From JBFHRE01 sp041746105 (GTDB lineage: Bacteria > Actinomycetota > Acidimicrobiia > Spongiisociales > ZC4RG35): DNA of 24,508 nt. This document shows positions 7,707 to 15,611 of the stretch, one piece after another. Under the pieces are notes generated by a model. It was not told the origin of the DNA, searched no databases, and saw only the letters and a program-made list of their open reading frames with translations. The stretch lies in the NCBI GenBank assembly GCA_041746105.1, contig JBGTHP010000024.1:1-24508 (forward strand), given 5' to 3'. The first letter of the stretch is position 1. Every line of letters begins with the position of its first letter. The position numbers were made by a program, and so were the translations under genes.

Positions 7707-7913
7707 ATGACGGCCTCAACCGAAAAACAATTGAACCAACTGATAACGGGCTCGACCTACCGAGCCACGACCACCGCCGGCCTCGCCATCATCGGCGAAT
7801 ACCTCGGCATGGAAGTCCCCTACGGGGACTGGTCGATCCTCCTCCGCGGACCCCTTGGGACCGAATCGATCACGGTCGACCTCATCGAGTCGATCACAGC
7901 CGAGGCCGCCTGA
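7707..7913 (+). CDS. Small protein of unknown function, 68 residues
   Basis: I do not recognise this protein. A good Shine-Dalgarno sequence (AAAGGA, 5 nt before ATG 7707) supports it as a real gene. The sequence is acidic and not a membrane protein: a polar start, a mildly hydrophobic middle (TTTAGLAIIGEYLGMEVPYG), then a segment WSILLRGPLGTESITVDLIESI that looks like alternating beta strands. No cysteines or obvious catalytic motif are seen. It stands alone, divergent from the ABC exporter and 40 nt before the lipoprotein gene, which has its own promoter. A DNA- or ligand-binding accessory role cannot be excluded or supported. Confidence 0.62.
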   Translation: MTASTEKQLNQLITGSTYRATTTAGLAIIGEYLGMEVPYGDWSILLRGPLGTESITVDLIESITAEAA

Positions 7914-7940
7914 CTCACGGTCATACCAGAGGCCGGGCGC

Positions 7941-7946
7941 TAGCTT
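7941..7946 (+). promoter_or_regulatory. -10 box of the lipoprotein gene
   Basis: TAGCTT lies 7 nt before the GTG at 7954. The placement supports that GTG as a leaderless start, although GGGAG also lies very close to it. Confidence 0.5.
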
Positions 7947-7953
7947 GGGAGCC

Positions 7954-9000
7954 GTGCGCACCGGATTGATGACCTTTCTCGCGTGCCTGCTGGCCGCATG
8001 CGGGACTTCTCCAAGCGCTGTATCGCCACTCGTAACGCCCCCCGACCCGGTTTCGACCGCGGATCCGGCAACCGGCGAGCCCACTCCAGGACCCACCAGC
8101 ACCGTCGGCGACGGTTCAGCATCGCCATCATCCACGACATCGACTCCTTCGATAGCCACGCTGGAAGACGGTCGCCCTGTCACTTTCATCGCCGTTACCG
8201 ACGACTACGAGGCGGTCGAGGTCGATACGGCCACGGGTGAGATCGTCCACAGTTTTGGCCGGCGCGCCGACGCCGACGAACTGGCTTCATCAGAAGAGAT
8301 CTACGCAAACGTGGTCGACGCCGCCTGGCGTACCCGCAGCGGCGAGTCAATCTTGATTTCTGAATGTTGTGAACCGGCAGCCGGTCGGATCGCCGTCCTC
8401 ACCGGGGGTGCGGCGTTGTCACCGGATTATTCCGAGGAAGCGCTCTACGCCTGGGCCGCAGTGCCATCGCCCCGTGATGATCGAGCAATAGTTGTCGGGT
8501 ACTCAACCGGCATCGTCGAAGTGAACGGCGCAAAGGCGGTGCCGGTTGCGCAGATCGTCGAGAACGACGGTTCCGGAATCGGCGCCATAGGTTGGAGCAA
8601 TGACGCCAGGTTGATCTACTGGTATGACCAACAATCGGGCGAGTTGGTGACATATGACCCGTCAGGACCACCGGAGGACAACCAAGCCCGTGAGCCAATG
8701 ACATGGATCGGTCCCGACCAATGGTTGTCAGGGCTCGCAGCTCAGCAGTCGGGGAATCTTGTGTCGTTCCTCCACACCTTCGGACCTGACCACGGGGTCA
8801 TATCCACGGAAGGAATCGTGTACTCGCCGGCGACGGCCGAGATCATCGCTCGGTTTCCTGTAGAAACCGGCGCCAGATTTGGCGGATATGAAACGAGCGG
8901 CAAGTTTCTCTTGTATGTGGACGCAGATGGCGAAGTGCGATGGCAAGGCAAAGGCGGAACAGGATCGCTCGGAACAGGTTTCATCTTCGCCAGTTGGTGA
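7954..9000 (+). CDS. Secreted lipoprotein with possible beta-propeller-like domain
   Basis: The frame is open from 7855, but that would overlap the small gene before it. Starting at GTG 7954 gives a compact lipoprotein signal: one Arg, a hydrophobic stretch (LMTFLACLL) and the lipobox LLAAC with the lipidated Cys at residue 16. A Pro/Ser/Thr-rich linker to about residue 65 should tether the domain away from the membrane. The remaining ~280 residues contain repeated strand-turn patterns such as FIAVTDDYEAVEVDTATGEIV and NDARLIYWYDQQSGELVTYDP, which resemble WD40/beta-propeller blades; this is a pattern judgement, not a family match. A vicinal CysCys (SECCEP) is present. The function is unknown; ligand sensing or scaffold roles at the cell surface are possible. 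Confidence 0.75.
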   Translation: MRTGLMTFLACLLAACGTSPSAVSPLVTPPDPVSTADPATGEPTPGPTSTVGDGSASPSSTTSTPSIATLEDGRPVTFIAVTDDYEAVEVDTATGEIVHSFGRRADADELASSEEIYANVVDAAWRTRSGESILISECCEPAAGRIAVLTGGAALSPDYSEEALYAWAAVPSPRDDRAIVVGYSTGIVEVNGAKAVPVAQIVENDGSGIGAIGWSNDARLIYWYDQQSGELVTYDPSGPPEDNQAREPMTWIGPDQWLSGLAAQQSGNLVSFLHTFGPDHGVISTEGIVYSPATAEIIARFPVETGARFGGYETSGKFLLYVDADGEVRWQGKGGTGSLGTGFIFASW

Positions 9001-9049
9001 CCTTTGGCCGATAGCCGAATATTGGACCTCTGACAGTGATCCATTCGTT

Positions 9050-9055
9050 TAGCGT
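9050..9055 (+). promoter_or_regulatory. -10 box of the tandem GNAT gene
   Basis: TAGCGT lies exactly 6 nt before ATG 9062. Its TAG is also an in-frame stop four codons before the ATG, so translation cannot start further upstream. With no Shine-Dalgarno sequence, this is one of the clearest leaderless starts in the window. Confidence 0.6.
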
Positions 9056-9061
9056 CACCTG

Positions 9062-10015
9062 ATGCGACCCATCGAGAAGTCGGATGTGGAGGCGCTCCAC
9101 CGCCTGGTGCGGACGGCCGAAACTGCTGACGGAATCCCTTTGGCCACACCAATCGAAGAAATCCAAGAGCAGTTCGACGAGCCATATTTCAACCCGCTCG
9201 AGGACGGCCGGGTCATCGAGGCCGACGGCGAGATCATTGCCTGGGGCCGCATCTGGCATGAACCTTCCGGCGAGCGACAAGAACGAGCATATCTGTGGGG
9301 GGCGGTCCATCCTTCCCACCGACGTCGGGGCCTCGGCACCGAGCTCATCCAGTGGCAGATCGAACGGGCACGACAAGTTCTGGGCTCTTATGCGCACGAT
9401 CTACCCCGATTCGTCCGGTCCGACAGCTTTGACTGGCAAACCGAAGTGCAATCGTTGTTCGAGCGGGAAGGGATGCAGGCGGTCCGCTGGGACGAAGAAT
9501 TGGTGCGGTCGCTGGTCGAGATCCCCGATCCAGAGGTTCCCGATGGGATTCAGATCATCGCCTGGGACGAAGATCTGTCCGAGGAGGTGAGGGTCGTCGC
9601 GAACACCGCTTTTGCCGATCATTGGGGGACCACCCCCAGATCGCCCGAGGGGTGGGAGGATCGAATCCGCTCCCACGCCAGCCGGCTCGATTTGTCATGG
9701 ATAGCAATGGCCGGTGGTCAGGTTGTCGGTTACACGCTGAGCAGTCACTACCCCTCGGATGAGGCGGTTACCGGGCGGCTGGAAGGCTGGGTCAGCCATC
9801 TCGGTGTTCTCTCGGATTGGCGAAAGAAGGGAATTGCCTCTTCTCTGATCAACCATTCTCTCGAGAGCTTTCGAAATGCCGGTTTCAGCCACGCCATGAT
9901 CGGTGTCGATTCTGACAACCCGAGCGGGGCCTCCCGCTTGTATCGGGGACTCGGATTCGAAATGTTGCACCGAATGGTCACGCACGAACTCGAGGTTGGT
10001 GCCCTACCCCGGTGA
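9062..10015 (+). CDS. Tandem-domain GNAT acetyltransferase (MshD-like layout)
   Basis: This 317-residue protein has two GNAT domains. The N-terminal one (about 1-150) carries an acetyl-CoA pyrophosphate loop RRRGLG (87-92). The C-terminal one (about 160-315) carries RKKGIA (254-259) and ends with SGASRLYRGLGFE, the usual last strand-helix of GNAT folds. Both CoA-loop motifs look intact. Mycothiol synthase MshD of actinobacteria has this tandem layout and similar length, and AFADHWG is common in MshD-like proteins. A true mycothiol role is only suggested, because no other mycothiol gene lies nearby. Start ATG 9062 is fixed by an in-frame TAG 12 nt upstream. The stop is 5 nt from the stop of the convergent EVE gene. 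Confidence 0.82.
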   Translation: MRPIEKSDVEALHRLVRTAETADGIPLATPIEEIQEQFDEPYFNPLEDGRVIEADGEIIAWGRIWHEPSGERQERAYLWGAVHPSHRRRGLGTELIQWQIERARQVLGSYAHDLPRFVRSDSFDWQTEVQSLFEREGMQAVRWDEELVRSLVEIPDPEVPDGIQIIAWDEDLSEEVRVVANTAFADHWGTTPRSPEGWEDRIRSHASRLDLSWIAMAGGQVVGYTLSSHYPSDEAVTGRLEGWVSHLGVLSDWRKKGIASSLINHSLESFRNAGFSHAMIGVDSDNPSGASRLYRGLGFEMLHRMVTHELEVGALPR

Positions 10016-10020
10016 CGGCC

Positions 10021-10488
10021 TCAGGTTGCGGCGTGTGCGAGCTTCACAATGAAGTCATAATGTTGTTTCGAAACCGGTTGGACCGACAACCGGGAGCGGT
10101 TGAGAAGCACCATGTCTGCCAGTATCGAATGGTCTCGCAGCTCGTCGAGTGAGAGCAGACGCGGAAACGTCTCAACGTAGCGAACATCGACCATGAACCA
10201 GCGCGGCTGGTCGGGTGTCGACTTGGGATCGAAATATTTCGACTTCGGATCCCACGACGTATGGTCGGGATACGCCTCCTTTGCCACTTCTGCCAACCCC
10301 GCGATTCCTGGCGGCTTGGTGCTGGAGTGGTGGAAGAGTACGGCGTCTCCCACCTTCATTTCGTCTCGCATGAGATTGCGCGCCTGGTAGTTCCGGACGC
10401 CGTCCCATGGCTCGGTCCCCTTTTCCCGAAGGTGATCGATTCCGAAGACATCGGGCTCGGATTTCATGAGCCAGTAATTCTTTGGCAA
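10021..10488 (-). CDS. EVE domain-containing protein
   Basis: This 155-residue protein matches the EVE (PUA-like) family related to human THYN1. The start NYWLMKSEPDVFGIDHL, the WDGVRNYQARNLMRDEM segment, the FHHSS segment and the GIAGLAEV strand are characteristic. EVE proteins bind modified bases in nucleic acids; the ligand here is unknown. The start is TTG 10488, giving the family-conserved MxxNYWLMKSEP N-terminus, and GGAGG lies 8 nt upstream inside the end of the preceding gene. It begins 3 nt after the acetyl-CoA synthetase stop, so the two form an operon, although no functional link is evident. Confidence 0.9.
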   Translation of the reverse strand: MPKNYWLMKSEPDVFGIDHLREKGTEPWDGVRNYQARNLMRDEMKVGDAVLFHHSSTKPPGIAGLAEVAKEAYPDHTSWDPKSKYFDPKSTPDQPRWFMVDVRYVETFPRLLSLDELRDHSILADMVLLNRSRLSVQPVSKQHYDFIVKLAHAAT

Positions 10489-10491
10489 GCC

Positions 10492-12444
10492 TCAATCCTC
10501 CGAGGTTGCAGAAGCGGCCATCTGGGCGATGTCATTGACGACGCCCTCGTTCGCGAGCGTCGTTACATCTCCGAGCTGGCGGTGCTCTGAGATGTCCTTG
10601 AGTAAACGTCTCATGATCTTGCCTGAGCGGGTTTTGGGGAGGTCGGGAGTGAATACGATTGATTTCGGCTTGGCGATCGGACCCAGCGTGTTCGCGACAT
10701 GGTCGCGGAGCTCTTTGATCAGGGCCTCGTCCCCGGTTGTTGTGCCCCGAAGGGTGACAAAGGCCGCGATCGCCTGGCCGGTGAGGTCGTCCTTGCGGCC
10801 AACCACAGCGGCTTCGGCCACTTTCGGGTGTGAAACGAGTGCGCTCTCTACCTCGGTGGTCGAGATGTTGTGCCCTGAGATCAGCATGATGTCGTCCACT
10901 CTGCCCAACAGCCAGTAGTACCCGTCGGCGTCGCGTTTGCACCCGTCACCGGCGAAATAGCGCCCGGGAAATTTGGACCAGTACGTCGTCTGATATCTCT
11001 CGTCATCTCCCCAGATGGTTCGCGCCATCGCAGGCCAGGGACGATCGAGAACCAGGAACCCACCTCCGGGGATCCCGACAGGATCGCCGTTCTCGTCGAC
11101 CACGTCGGCGGCGATGCCAGGAAAGGGGTTTGTGGCCGACCCCGGTTTGGTGGCGGTGACGCCTGGTAACGGCGTGATCATGATGGCGCCGGTCTCGGTT
11201 TGCCACCAGGTGTCGACAATCGGGCACCGTTCGCCGCCGATATTCACGTGATACCAAATCCATGCCTCAGGGTTGATCGGCTCGCCCACGGTGCCAAGGA
11301 GCCGTAAGGAGGACAGATCGTGGCGGGCCGGGTATTCGTCTCCCCATTTCATGAAGGCTCGAATGGCGGTGGGAGCGGTGTAGAAGATCGTTACTTTGTA
11401 CGAGTCGATGATCTCCCACAACCGATCGAAGTCCGGATAGTTGGGCGCTCCCTCATAGATCACACCCGTCGTACGGTTGGCGAGAGGGCCATAGACGATA
11501 TAGCTGTGACCGGTGACCCATCCGATGTCCGCCCCACACCAATAGACGTCTTCGTCTGGCTTGATGTCGAACACAAATGAATGAGTTGTCGTCACTCCCG
11601 CGAGATACCCACCCTGGGTGTGAACGATCCCTTTGGGTTTTCCGGTCGTCCCCGACGTGTAGAGGATGTAGAGAGGGTCCTCGGCGTTCATGCGTGCCGG
11701 CTCGGAGTCCATCGGTTGGCCGGCGACCAGATCGTCGTACCAGATATCCCGCCCCGGCTCCATGTGAACTTCGTTTTCCGTCCTGCGAACGACGACGACT
11801 TTGGTGACACCTGGCGTCCTGGCAAACGAGATGTCGGCATTGGCTTTGAGCGGGACCACGTTGCCGCCGCGCCATGCTCCGTCCTGAGTGAGAACGACGC
11901 GCGCGTCCGCATCCAGAATCCTGTCAGCCAGGGCATCTGAACTGAAACCGCCGAAGACGACAGAATGCACTGCTCCGATCCGGGCGCACGCCAGCAACGC
12001 GATGGGAAGTTCCGGGACCATGCCCATGTAGATGGCGACCCTGTCCCCTTTTTCGACCCCCAACTGGCGAAGCCCATTCGCCAATCTGCAGACCTCTTCG
12101 TACAGCTGTCGGTAGGTGAATGTCCGGGTGTCACCCGGCTCCCCTATCCAGTGATAGGCGATCTTGTCGCCCGACTCGTCCAAATGACGGTCGAGGCAGT
12201 TGTAGGCAAGGTTCAGCTCGCCGTCGGCAAACCATTTGAAAAAGGGAGGGTTTGAATCGTCCAACGCAACGGTCGGTTCTTTGAACCAGGTGATCCTCTC
12301 GAGGGCCTGTTTGCGCCAAAACCCCACGAAATCGGCGTCGGCTTCTTCATGGATTCCCGGCTGAGCGTTGGCCGCCGCCGCGAAGGTGGCGTCAGGTGGG
12401 AACGAACGGTCCTCCTGCAGAAGGTCTTCCAGTGTGTCGCCCAT
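10492..12444 (-). CDS. acs: Acetyl-CoA synthetase (AMP-forming)
   Basis: This enzyme activates acetate to acetyl-CoA via acetyl-AMP. The frame is open from ATG 12537 (681 residues), but I prefer ATG 12444. It has GGAGG 5 nt upstream, a TACGAT promoter-like box at 12475-12480, and gives 650 residues, the normal Acs length; the ATG at 12537, with AGAGG, remains possible. In 681-residue numbering: P-loop YTSGTTGKPKG (293-303), WWQTETG (444-450) with the Trp that restricts the pocket to acetate, hinge region GRVDD (545-549), and SGK at 638-640 whose Lys640 is the conserved catalytic and acetylation site. After SGH the residue is Asn557, where Salmonella Acs has Arg526. The downstream EVE gene begins 3 nt after the stop. 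Confidence 0.93.
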   Translation of the reverse strand: MGDTLEDLLQEDRSFPPDATFAAAANAQPGIHEEADADFVGFWRKQALERITWFKEPTVALDDSNPPFFKWFADGELNLAYNCLDRHLDESGDKIAYHWIGEPGDTRTFTYRQLYEEVCRLANGLRQLGVEKGDRVAIYMGMVPELPIALLACARIGAVHSVVFGGFSSDALADRILDADARVVLTQDGAWRGGNVVPLKANADISFARTPGVTKVVVVRRTENEVHMEPGRDIWYDDLVAGQPMDSEPARMNAEDPLYILYTSGTTGKPKGIVHTQGGYLAGVTTTHSFVFDIKPDEDVYWCGADIGWVTGHSYIVYGPLANRTTGVIYEGAPNYPDFDRLWEIIDSYKVTIFYTAPTAIRAFMKWGDEYPARHDLSSLRLLGTVGEPINPEAWIWYHVNIGGERCPIVDTWWQTETGAIMITPLPGVTATKPGSATNPFPGIAADVVDENGDPVGIPGGGFLVLDRPWPAMARTIWGDDERYQTTYWSKFPGRYFAGDGCKRDADGYYWLLGRVDDIMLISGHNISTTEVESALVSHPKVAEAAVVGRKDDLTGQAIAAFVTLRGTTTGDEALIKELRDHVANTLGPIAKPKSIVFTPDLPKTRSGKIMRRLLKDISEHRQLGDVTTLANEGVVNDIAQMAASATSED

Positions 12445-12579
12445 GAGGTCCTCCAAGTAGATCCAACCCGACCGATCGTAGAGCGGTCGGGTCTCCGGTG
12501 CGCCAACGGAACCCAGATCGGACAAGAATCCGTCCATAGCGACCTCTCGGCCGACGTGGTCTCGCTCGCGCCGGCTCGG

Positions 12580-12592
12580 GCTACCGGGTAGC
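12580..12592. promoter_or_regulatory. Palindrome in the acs/nitroreductase divergent region
   Basis: GCTACCGGGTAGC has 5-bp exact arms (GCTAC/GTAGC) around CGG. The right arm overlaps TAGCGT (12589-12594), the likely -10 box of the nitroreductase gene, whose transcript would start about 20 nt before its ATG. A regulator bound here could control that gene and possibly acs. Confidence 0.4.
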
Positions 12593-12620
12593 GTGGCGCA
12601 CGATCCCAGCGGAAAGACCC

Positions 12621-13142
12621 ATGCTCAAACAATCCCCTGAAACCCTCGAGTCTCTGCGGCGCCTCCGAGTGATCCGCCGGTACCTACCGACCCCGATCCG
12701 GGACGAAGACATCAAACCCATCCTGGAGGTCGCCCAATGGACCGGGAGCTCAAAGAACCGTCAAAGCTGGCGGTTCGTCCTCATCAGATCCGAGGAACAA
12801 AAAGAAGCCTTGAGCCGCTGCGGAGACTTCACGACTCCGCTTCGAGCCGCCCCGTTGGTGATCGCTCCGGTGGCGCTCCCCGAGGCCTACGAGTGGGACA
12901 TGGGCAGGGTCTCCCAGAACATGATGCTCGCGGCGGCCGCAATCGGAATCGGCAGTTGCCCAATCACCATGCATCGCCCTGACGATGCCGCGGCCGTACT
13001 GGGCCTCCCGGAAGGACATAGTTGCCGCATCGTCATCAGTATGGGCTACCCAGACCTCCCCTCAGAGGCCGATGCCCGCAGGTCGAACCCACTTTCAGGG
13101 CGCAAGCCGATGACCGACCTAGTGGCCCACGAGCGGTTCTGA
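12621..13142 (+). CDS. Nitroreductase family protein (FMN-dependent)
   Basis: This 173-residue flavoprotein belongs to the nitroreductase fold. The FMN-binding Arg-rich start RRLRVIRRYLPTPI (about 13-26) and the segment TGSSKNRQSWRFVLI (41-55) match the family's phosphate and isoalloxazine contacts. A Gly-rich helix before IGSCPI and the VISMGYPD strand near residue 140 are also typical. Members reduce nitro compounds, quinones or enones with NAD(P)H; the physiological substrate cannot be inferred. The start is ATG 12621 with GGAAAG upstream. It lies 34 nt before purB on the same strand and is divergent from acs. Confidence 0.85.
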   Translation: MLKQSPETLESLRRLRVIRRYLPTPIRDEDIKPILEVAQWTGSSKNRQSWRFVLIRSEEQKEALSRCGDFTTPLRAAPLVIAPVALPEAYEWDMGRVSQNMMLAAAAIGIGSCPITMHRPDDAAAVLGLPEGHSCRIVISMGYPDLPSEADARRSNPLSGRKPMTDLVAHERF

Positions 13143-13176
13143 TTCCGCCAAGCGGTCCCATGGCATCATCTCGTCC

Positions 13177-14472
13177 ATGATCTCCCGGTACTCCCTCCCA
13201 GAAATGGACGCTGTCTGGTCAGACCAGAACCGTTTGGAATTGTGGAAGCGGGTCGAGCATCTGGCGGTCGCGGCGTGGGCTGCAGAAGGAGTAGCTCCGG
13301 CCGGGGCCGTTGTTGCCGCCGAGAGGGCGGAGGTCCCCAGCGCGGCGCAGGTCAAAGAGCGAGAACGAACCACAAACCACGACCTCGCGGCATTTGTCGA
13401 CCTGCTGGCGGAGAACGCGGGCGACGGCGGAGAGTGGATTCATTACGGCCTCACATCCTCGGACGTCCTCGACACCGCAGGCGGGGTCCAGATGCGCGAC
13501 GCGGCCGATCTCATAATCGAATCCACTCGCAAACTTGCCGGTACCGTCCGCCGTCGGTCAATCGAGCACCAGCACACACCGATGTTGGGGCGGACCCACG
13601 GTGTGTGGGCCGAACCGACAACCTTTGGCCTGAAGCTGGCGACGTGGGTTTTCGAGTTACACCGAGACCTGGTTCGACTGCGGGCGGCGCGGAATTCGGT
13701 TGCGGTCGGCAAGATCTCTGGGGCGGTAGGAACATATGCCCACACCCCGCCGTCCGTCGAAGAGTTCGTGTGCCAGAGATTGGGACTCGGGATAGAGCCG
13801 GCATCGTCGCAGGTGGCACAACGCGATCGCCATGCCGAATTCCTCCAGGCAATCGCCATTACCGGGGCCTCGATCGAGCGATTCGCAACCGAGATCCGCC
13901 ATCTCCAGCGTTCCGAAGTGCGAGAGGTGAGCGAAGCCTTCCGTGCAGGCCAAAAAGGTTCATCTGCGATGCCTCACAAACAGAACCCGATCACGGCCGA
14001 ACGAATGACCGGGATGGCGCGGTTGCTCCGCGGATATGCGCAGGTCGGTCTCGAAAACATAGCCTTGTGGCACGAACGTGACATCAGCCATTCTTCCGCT
14101 GAGAGAGTCGCCATCCCTGACGCATGCCTCGTCCTCCACTACATGTTGGTCACCTTCGAGCGCCTGGTTGAGAATCTGAACGTGCATTCGGATCGAATGC
14201 TCACAAACCTCGAGGCGACCCACGGACTCGTCTACTCGCAGGCAGTTCTTCTAGCCCTGATCGACCAGGGGGCGACGCGCGAATCCGCCTACCGGATAGT
14301 CCAGCGCAATGCGTTGAGAGCGTGGGAAACAGGTGAAGAGCTGAAGCGCCTATTGCAAGACGACCCCGAGGTCGAACTCAGTCCAGACGAGTTGGCCCAG
14401 TGTTTCGCACAAGAGCGATTCGTGAGACATGTCTCGGTGGTCTTCGACAGGCTTGCCGAACTAGCGCTCTGA
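13177..14472 (+). CDS. purB: Adenylosuccinate lyase
   Basis: This 431-residue member of the fumarase/aspartase superfamily cleaves fumarate from SAICAR and from adenylosuccinate, two steps of purine synthesis. Present are TSSD (93-96), RTHG with catalytic-region His141, and the superfamily signature GSSAMPHKQNP (261-271), whose mobile loop carries the catalytic Ser. Length is normal for the bacterial short form. The start is ATG 13177, giving the typical ISRYSLPEM N-terminus. The other purine genes lie 1.6 kb downstream on the same strand, interrupted by two genes on the opposite strand. Its stop is 3 nt from the stop of the convergent LCP gene. Confidence 0.95.
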   Translation: MISRYSLPEMDAVWSDQNRLELWKRVEHLAVAAWAAEGVAPAGAVVAAERAEVPSAAQVKERERTTNHDLAAFVDLLAENAGDGGEWIHYGLTSSDVLDTAGGVQMRDAADLIIESTRKLAGTVRRRSIEHQHTPMLGRTHGVWAEPTTFGLKLATWVFELHRDLVRLRAARNSVAVGKISGAVGTYAHTPPSVEEFVCQRLGLGIEPASSQVAQRDRHAEFLQAIAITGASIERFATEIRHLQRSEVREVSEAFRAGQKGSSAMPHKQNPITAERMTGMARLLRGYAQVGLENIALWHERDISHSSAERVAIPDACLVLHYMLVTFERLVENLNVHSDRMLTNLEATHGLVYSQAVLLALIDQGATRESAYRIVQRNALRAWETGEELKRLLQDDPEVELSPDELAQCFAQERFVRHVSVVFDRLAELAL

Positions 14473-14475
14473 ACG

Positions 14476-15567
14476 TCAGCGAGCGGCGGGGGGGTAAACC
14501 GCCGAAAGGACGTCGTTGAAACGTTCGGACGGTCGAAGCACGTAGGCACCACCCGACGAGATGTAGTCCGACGTCGGGATTTGCAGGCGGACTATGTCGT
14601 CCGAGGACAGATCTCGATAGGAGAACGCAAGCGTGGCGATGTCCACGATCGACCAACCATCATCCAATCGAACGGCAGAGGCCAAGTTCGAGAGGGCATT
14701 GCCGAGCGATGCAATCGAACCATACGACGCAAGCTTGCGGCCGAGCTGGAACAGAACGTCCTGTTGATGGCGCTGCCGGGTGAAGTCACTCGAACCGATC
14801 GCGACCCACTCCCCCCCGATCAACTGCTGTGTGCTGCGCGATCTGACCCACGCAAGCGCAACGGATCCGTTGGCAGCAGTGCATCCGCTCGGTATGTCGA
14901 GGCCGGCGTCGATGTCCCTCGTCGGACCGTCAACACAAATCGTTATGCCCCCCATTCGATCGACCACCGTCTTGAACCCGCCAAAGTTGACCCTGGCGAA
15001 ATGATCGACCGTGACCCCGGTGAAATCCTCCACCGCGATCGAAAGCAGCTCAGGACCGGATGCTTGACCCTTGCATCCCCCGAGGTTGGCATTGAGCCTT
15101 GTGTAGGTGCTGGTGCAAGGATTCGGCAACCACAGGTCGCGGGGCAACGACACCATCATCGGGCTGGCCCCGTCCTCCGGCAAAAGAACCAGGATCATCA
15201 CGTCTGCCAAGAACCCCGACTCGTCGGCTCCGATCAAAAGCACCGAAGTGAACATCTCGTCGGGGAGGAGGGGGCTCGAAACCGGGAGTGGATGCCATTG
15301 CTTGCTCGCTCTGATGGCCGCAACTATCGAAGGGTCGATTCGCTCCTGTTCTTGTTCGGCCGCGCCAGGGATACCGGGTTGGTCGCCCTCCCCGCCGAGA
15401 GCCGACCGGACCTCCTCCGGCTCGAAATCCTCCGAGGCAACCTGATTGAATCCGGCGATCGCCGCACTGGTCCAGGCAGCAACGACGCCAGACAACAAGC
15501 CCAACACCAGGACCAGCACAACAACCCGAGGTCGTCGGCTGTACAGATCGACCAGAAGCCTCCTCAT
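14476..15567 (-). CDS. LytR-CpsA-Psr (LCP) family cell-wall glycopolymer ligase
   Basis: LCP enzymes transfer lipid-linked glycopolymers onto peptidoglycan outside the cell. From ATG 15567 the protein has 363 residues: a basic cytoplasmic start (MRRLLVDLYSRRPR), one membrane anchor (about 14-37), a linker, then the LCP domain (about 105-300). Domain marks are LLIGADESGFLADVMIL, MVSLPRDLW with the pyrophosphate-binding Arg, YTRLNANLGGC, GGITICVDGP, ALAWVRSRS and SDFTRQRHQQDVL. The Asp of the usual SD-motif is kept as AD. The frame extends to TTG 15609, only 2 nt after the preceding stop; that start would add 14 residues but has no Shine-Dalgarno sequence. It probably shares a transcript with the upstream thioesterase. 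Confidence 0.88.
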   Translation of the reverse strand: MRRLLVDLYSRRPRVVVLVLVLGLLSGVVAAWTSAAIAGFNQVASEDFEPEEVRSALGGEGDQPGIPGAAEQEQERIDPSIVAAIRASKQWHPLPVSSPLLPDEMFTSVLLIGADESGFLADVMILVLLPEDGASPMMVSLPRDLWLPNPCTSTYTRLNANLGGCKGQASGPELLSIAVEDFTGVTVDHFARVNFGGFKTVVDRMGGITICVDGPTRDIDAGLDIPSGCTAANGSVALAWVRSRSTQQLIGGEWVAIGSSDFTRQRHQQDVLFQLGRKLASYGSIASLGNALSNLASAVRLDDGWSIVDIATLAFSYRDLSSDDIVRLQIPTSDYISSGGAYVLRPSERFNDVLSAVYPPAAR

Positions 15568-15611
15568 TCGGCCCGCGATGTTATCGCCAACAGATTCGAA
15601 CCTGAACAAGA

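Noticed and set aside
7855..7953. N-terminal extension of the lipoprotein to ATG 7855
   Set aside because: It would overlap the small gene, adds an Arg/Ser-rich stretch, and would bury the lipoprotein signal 33 residues from the N-terminus.
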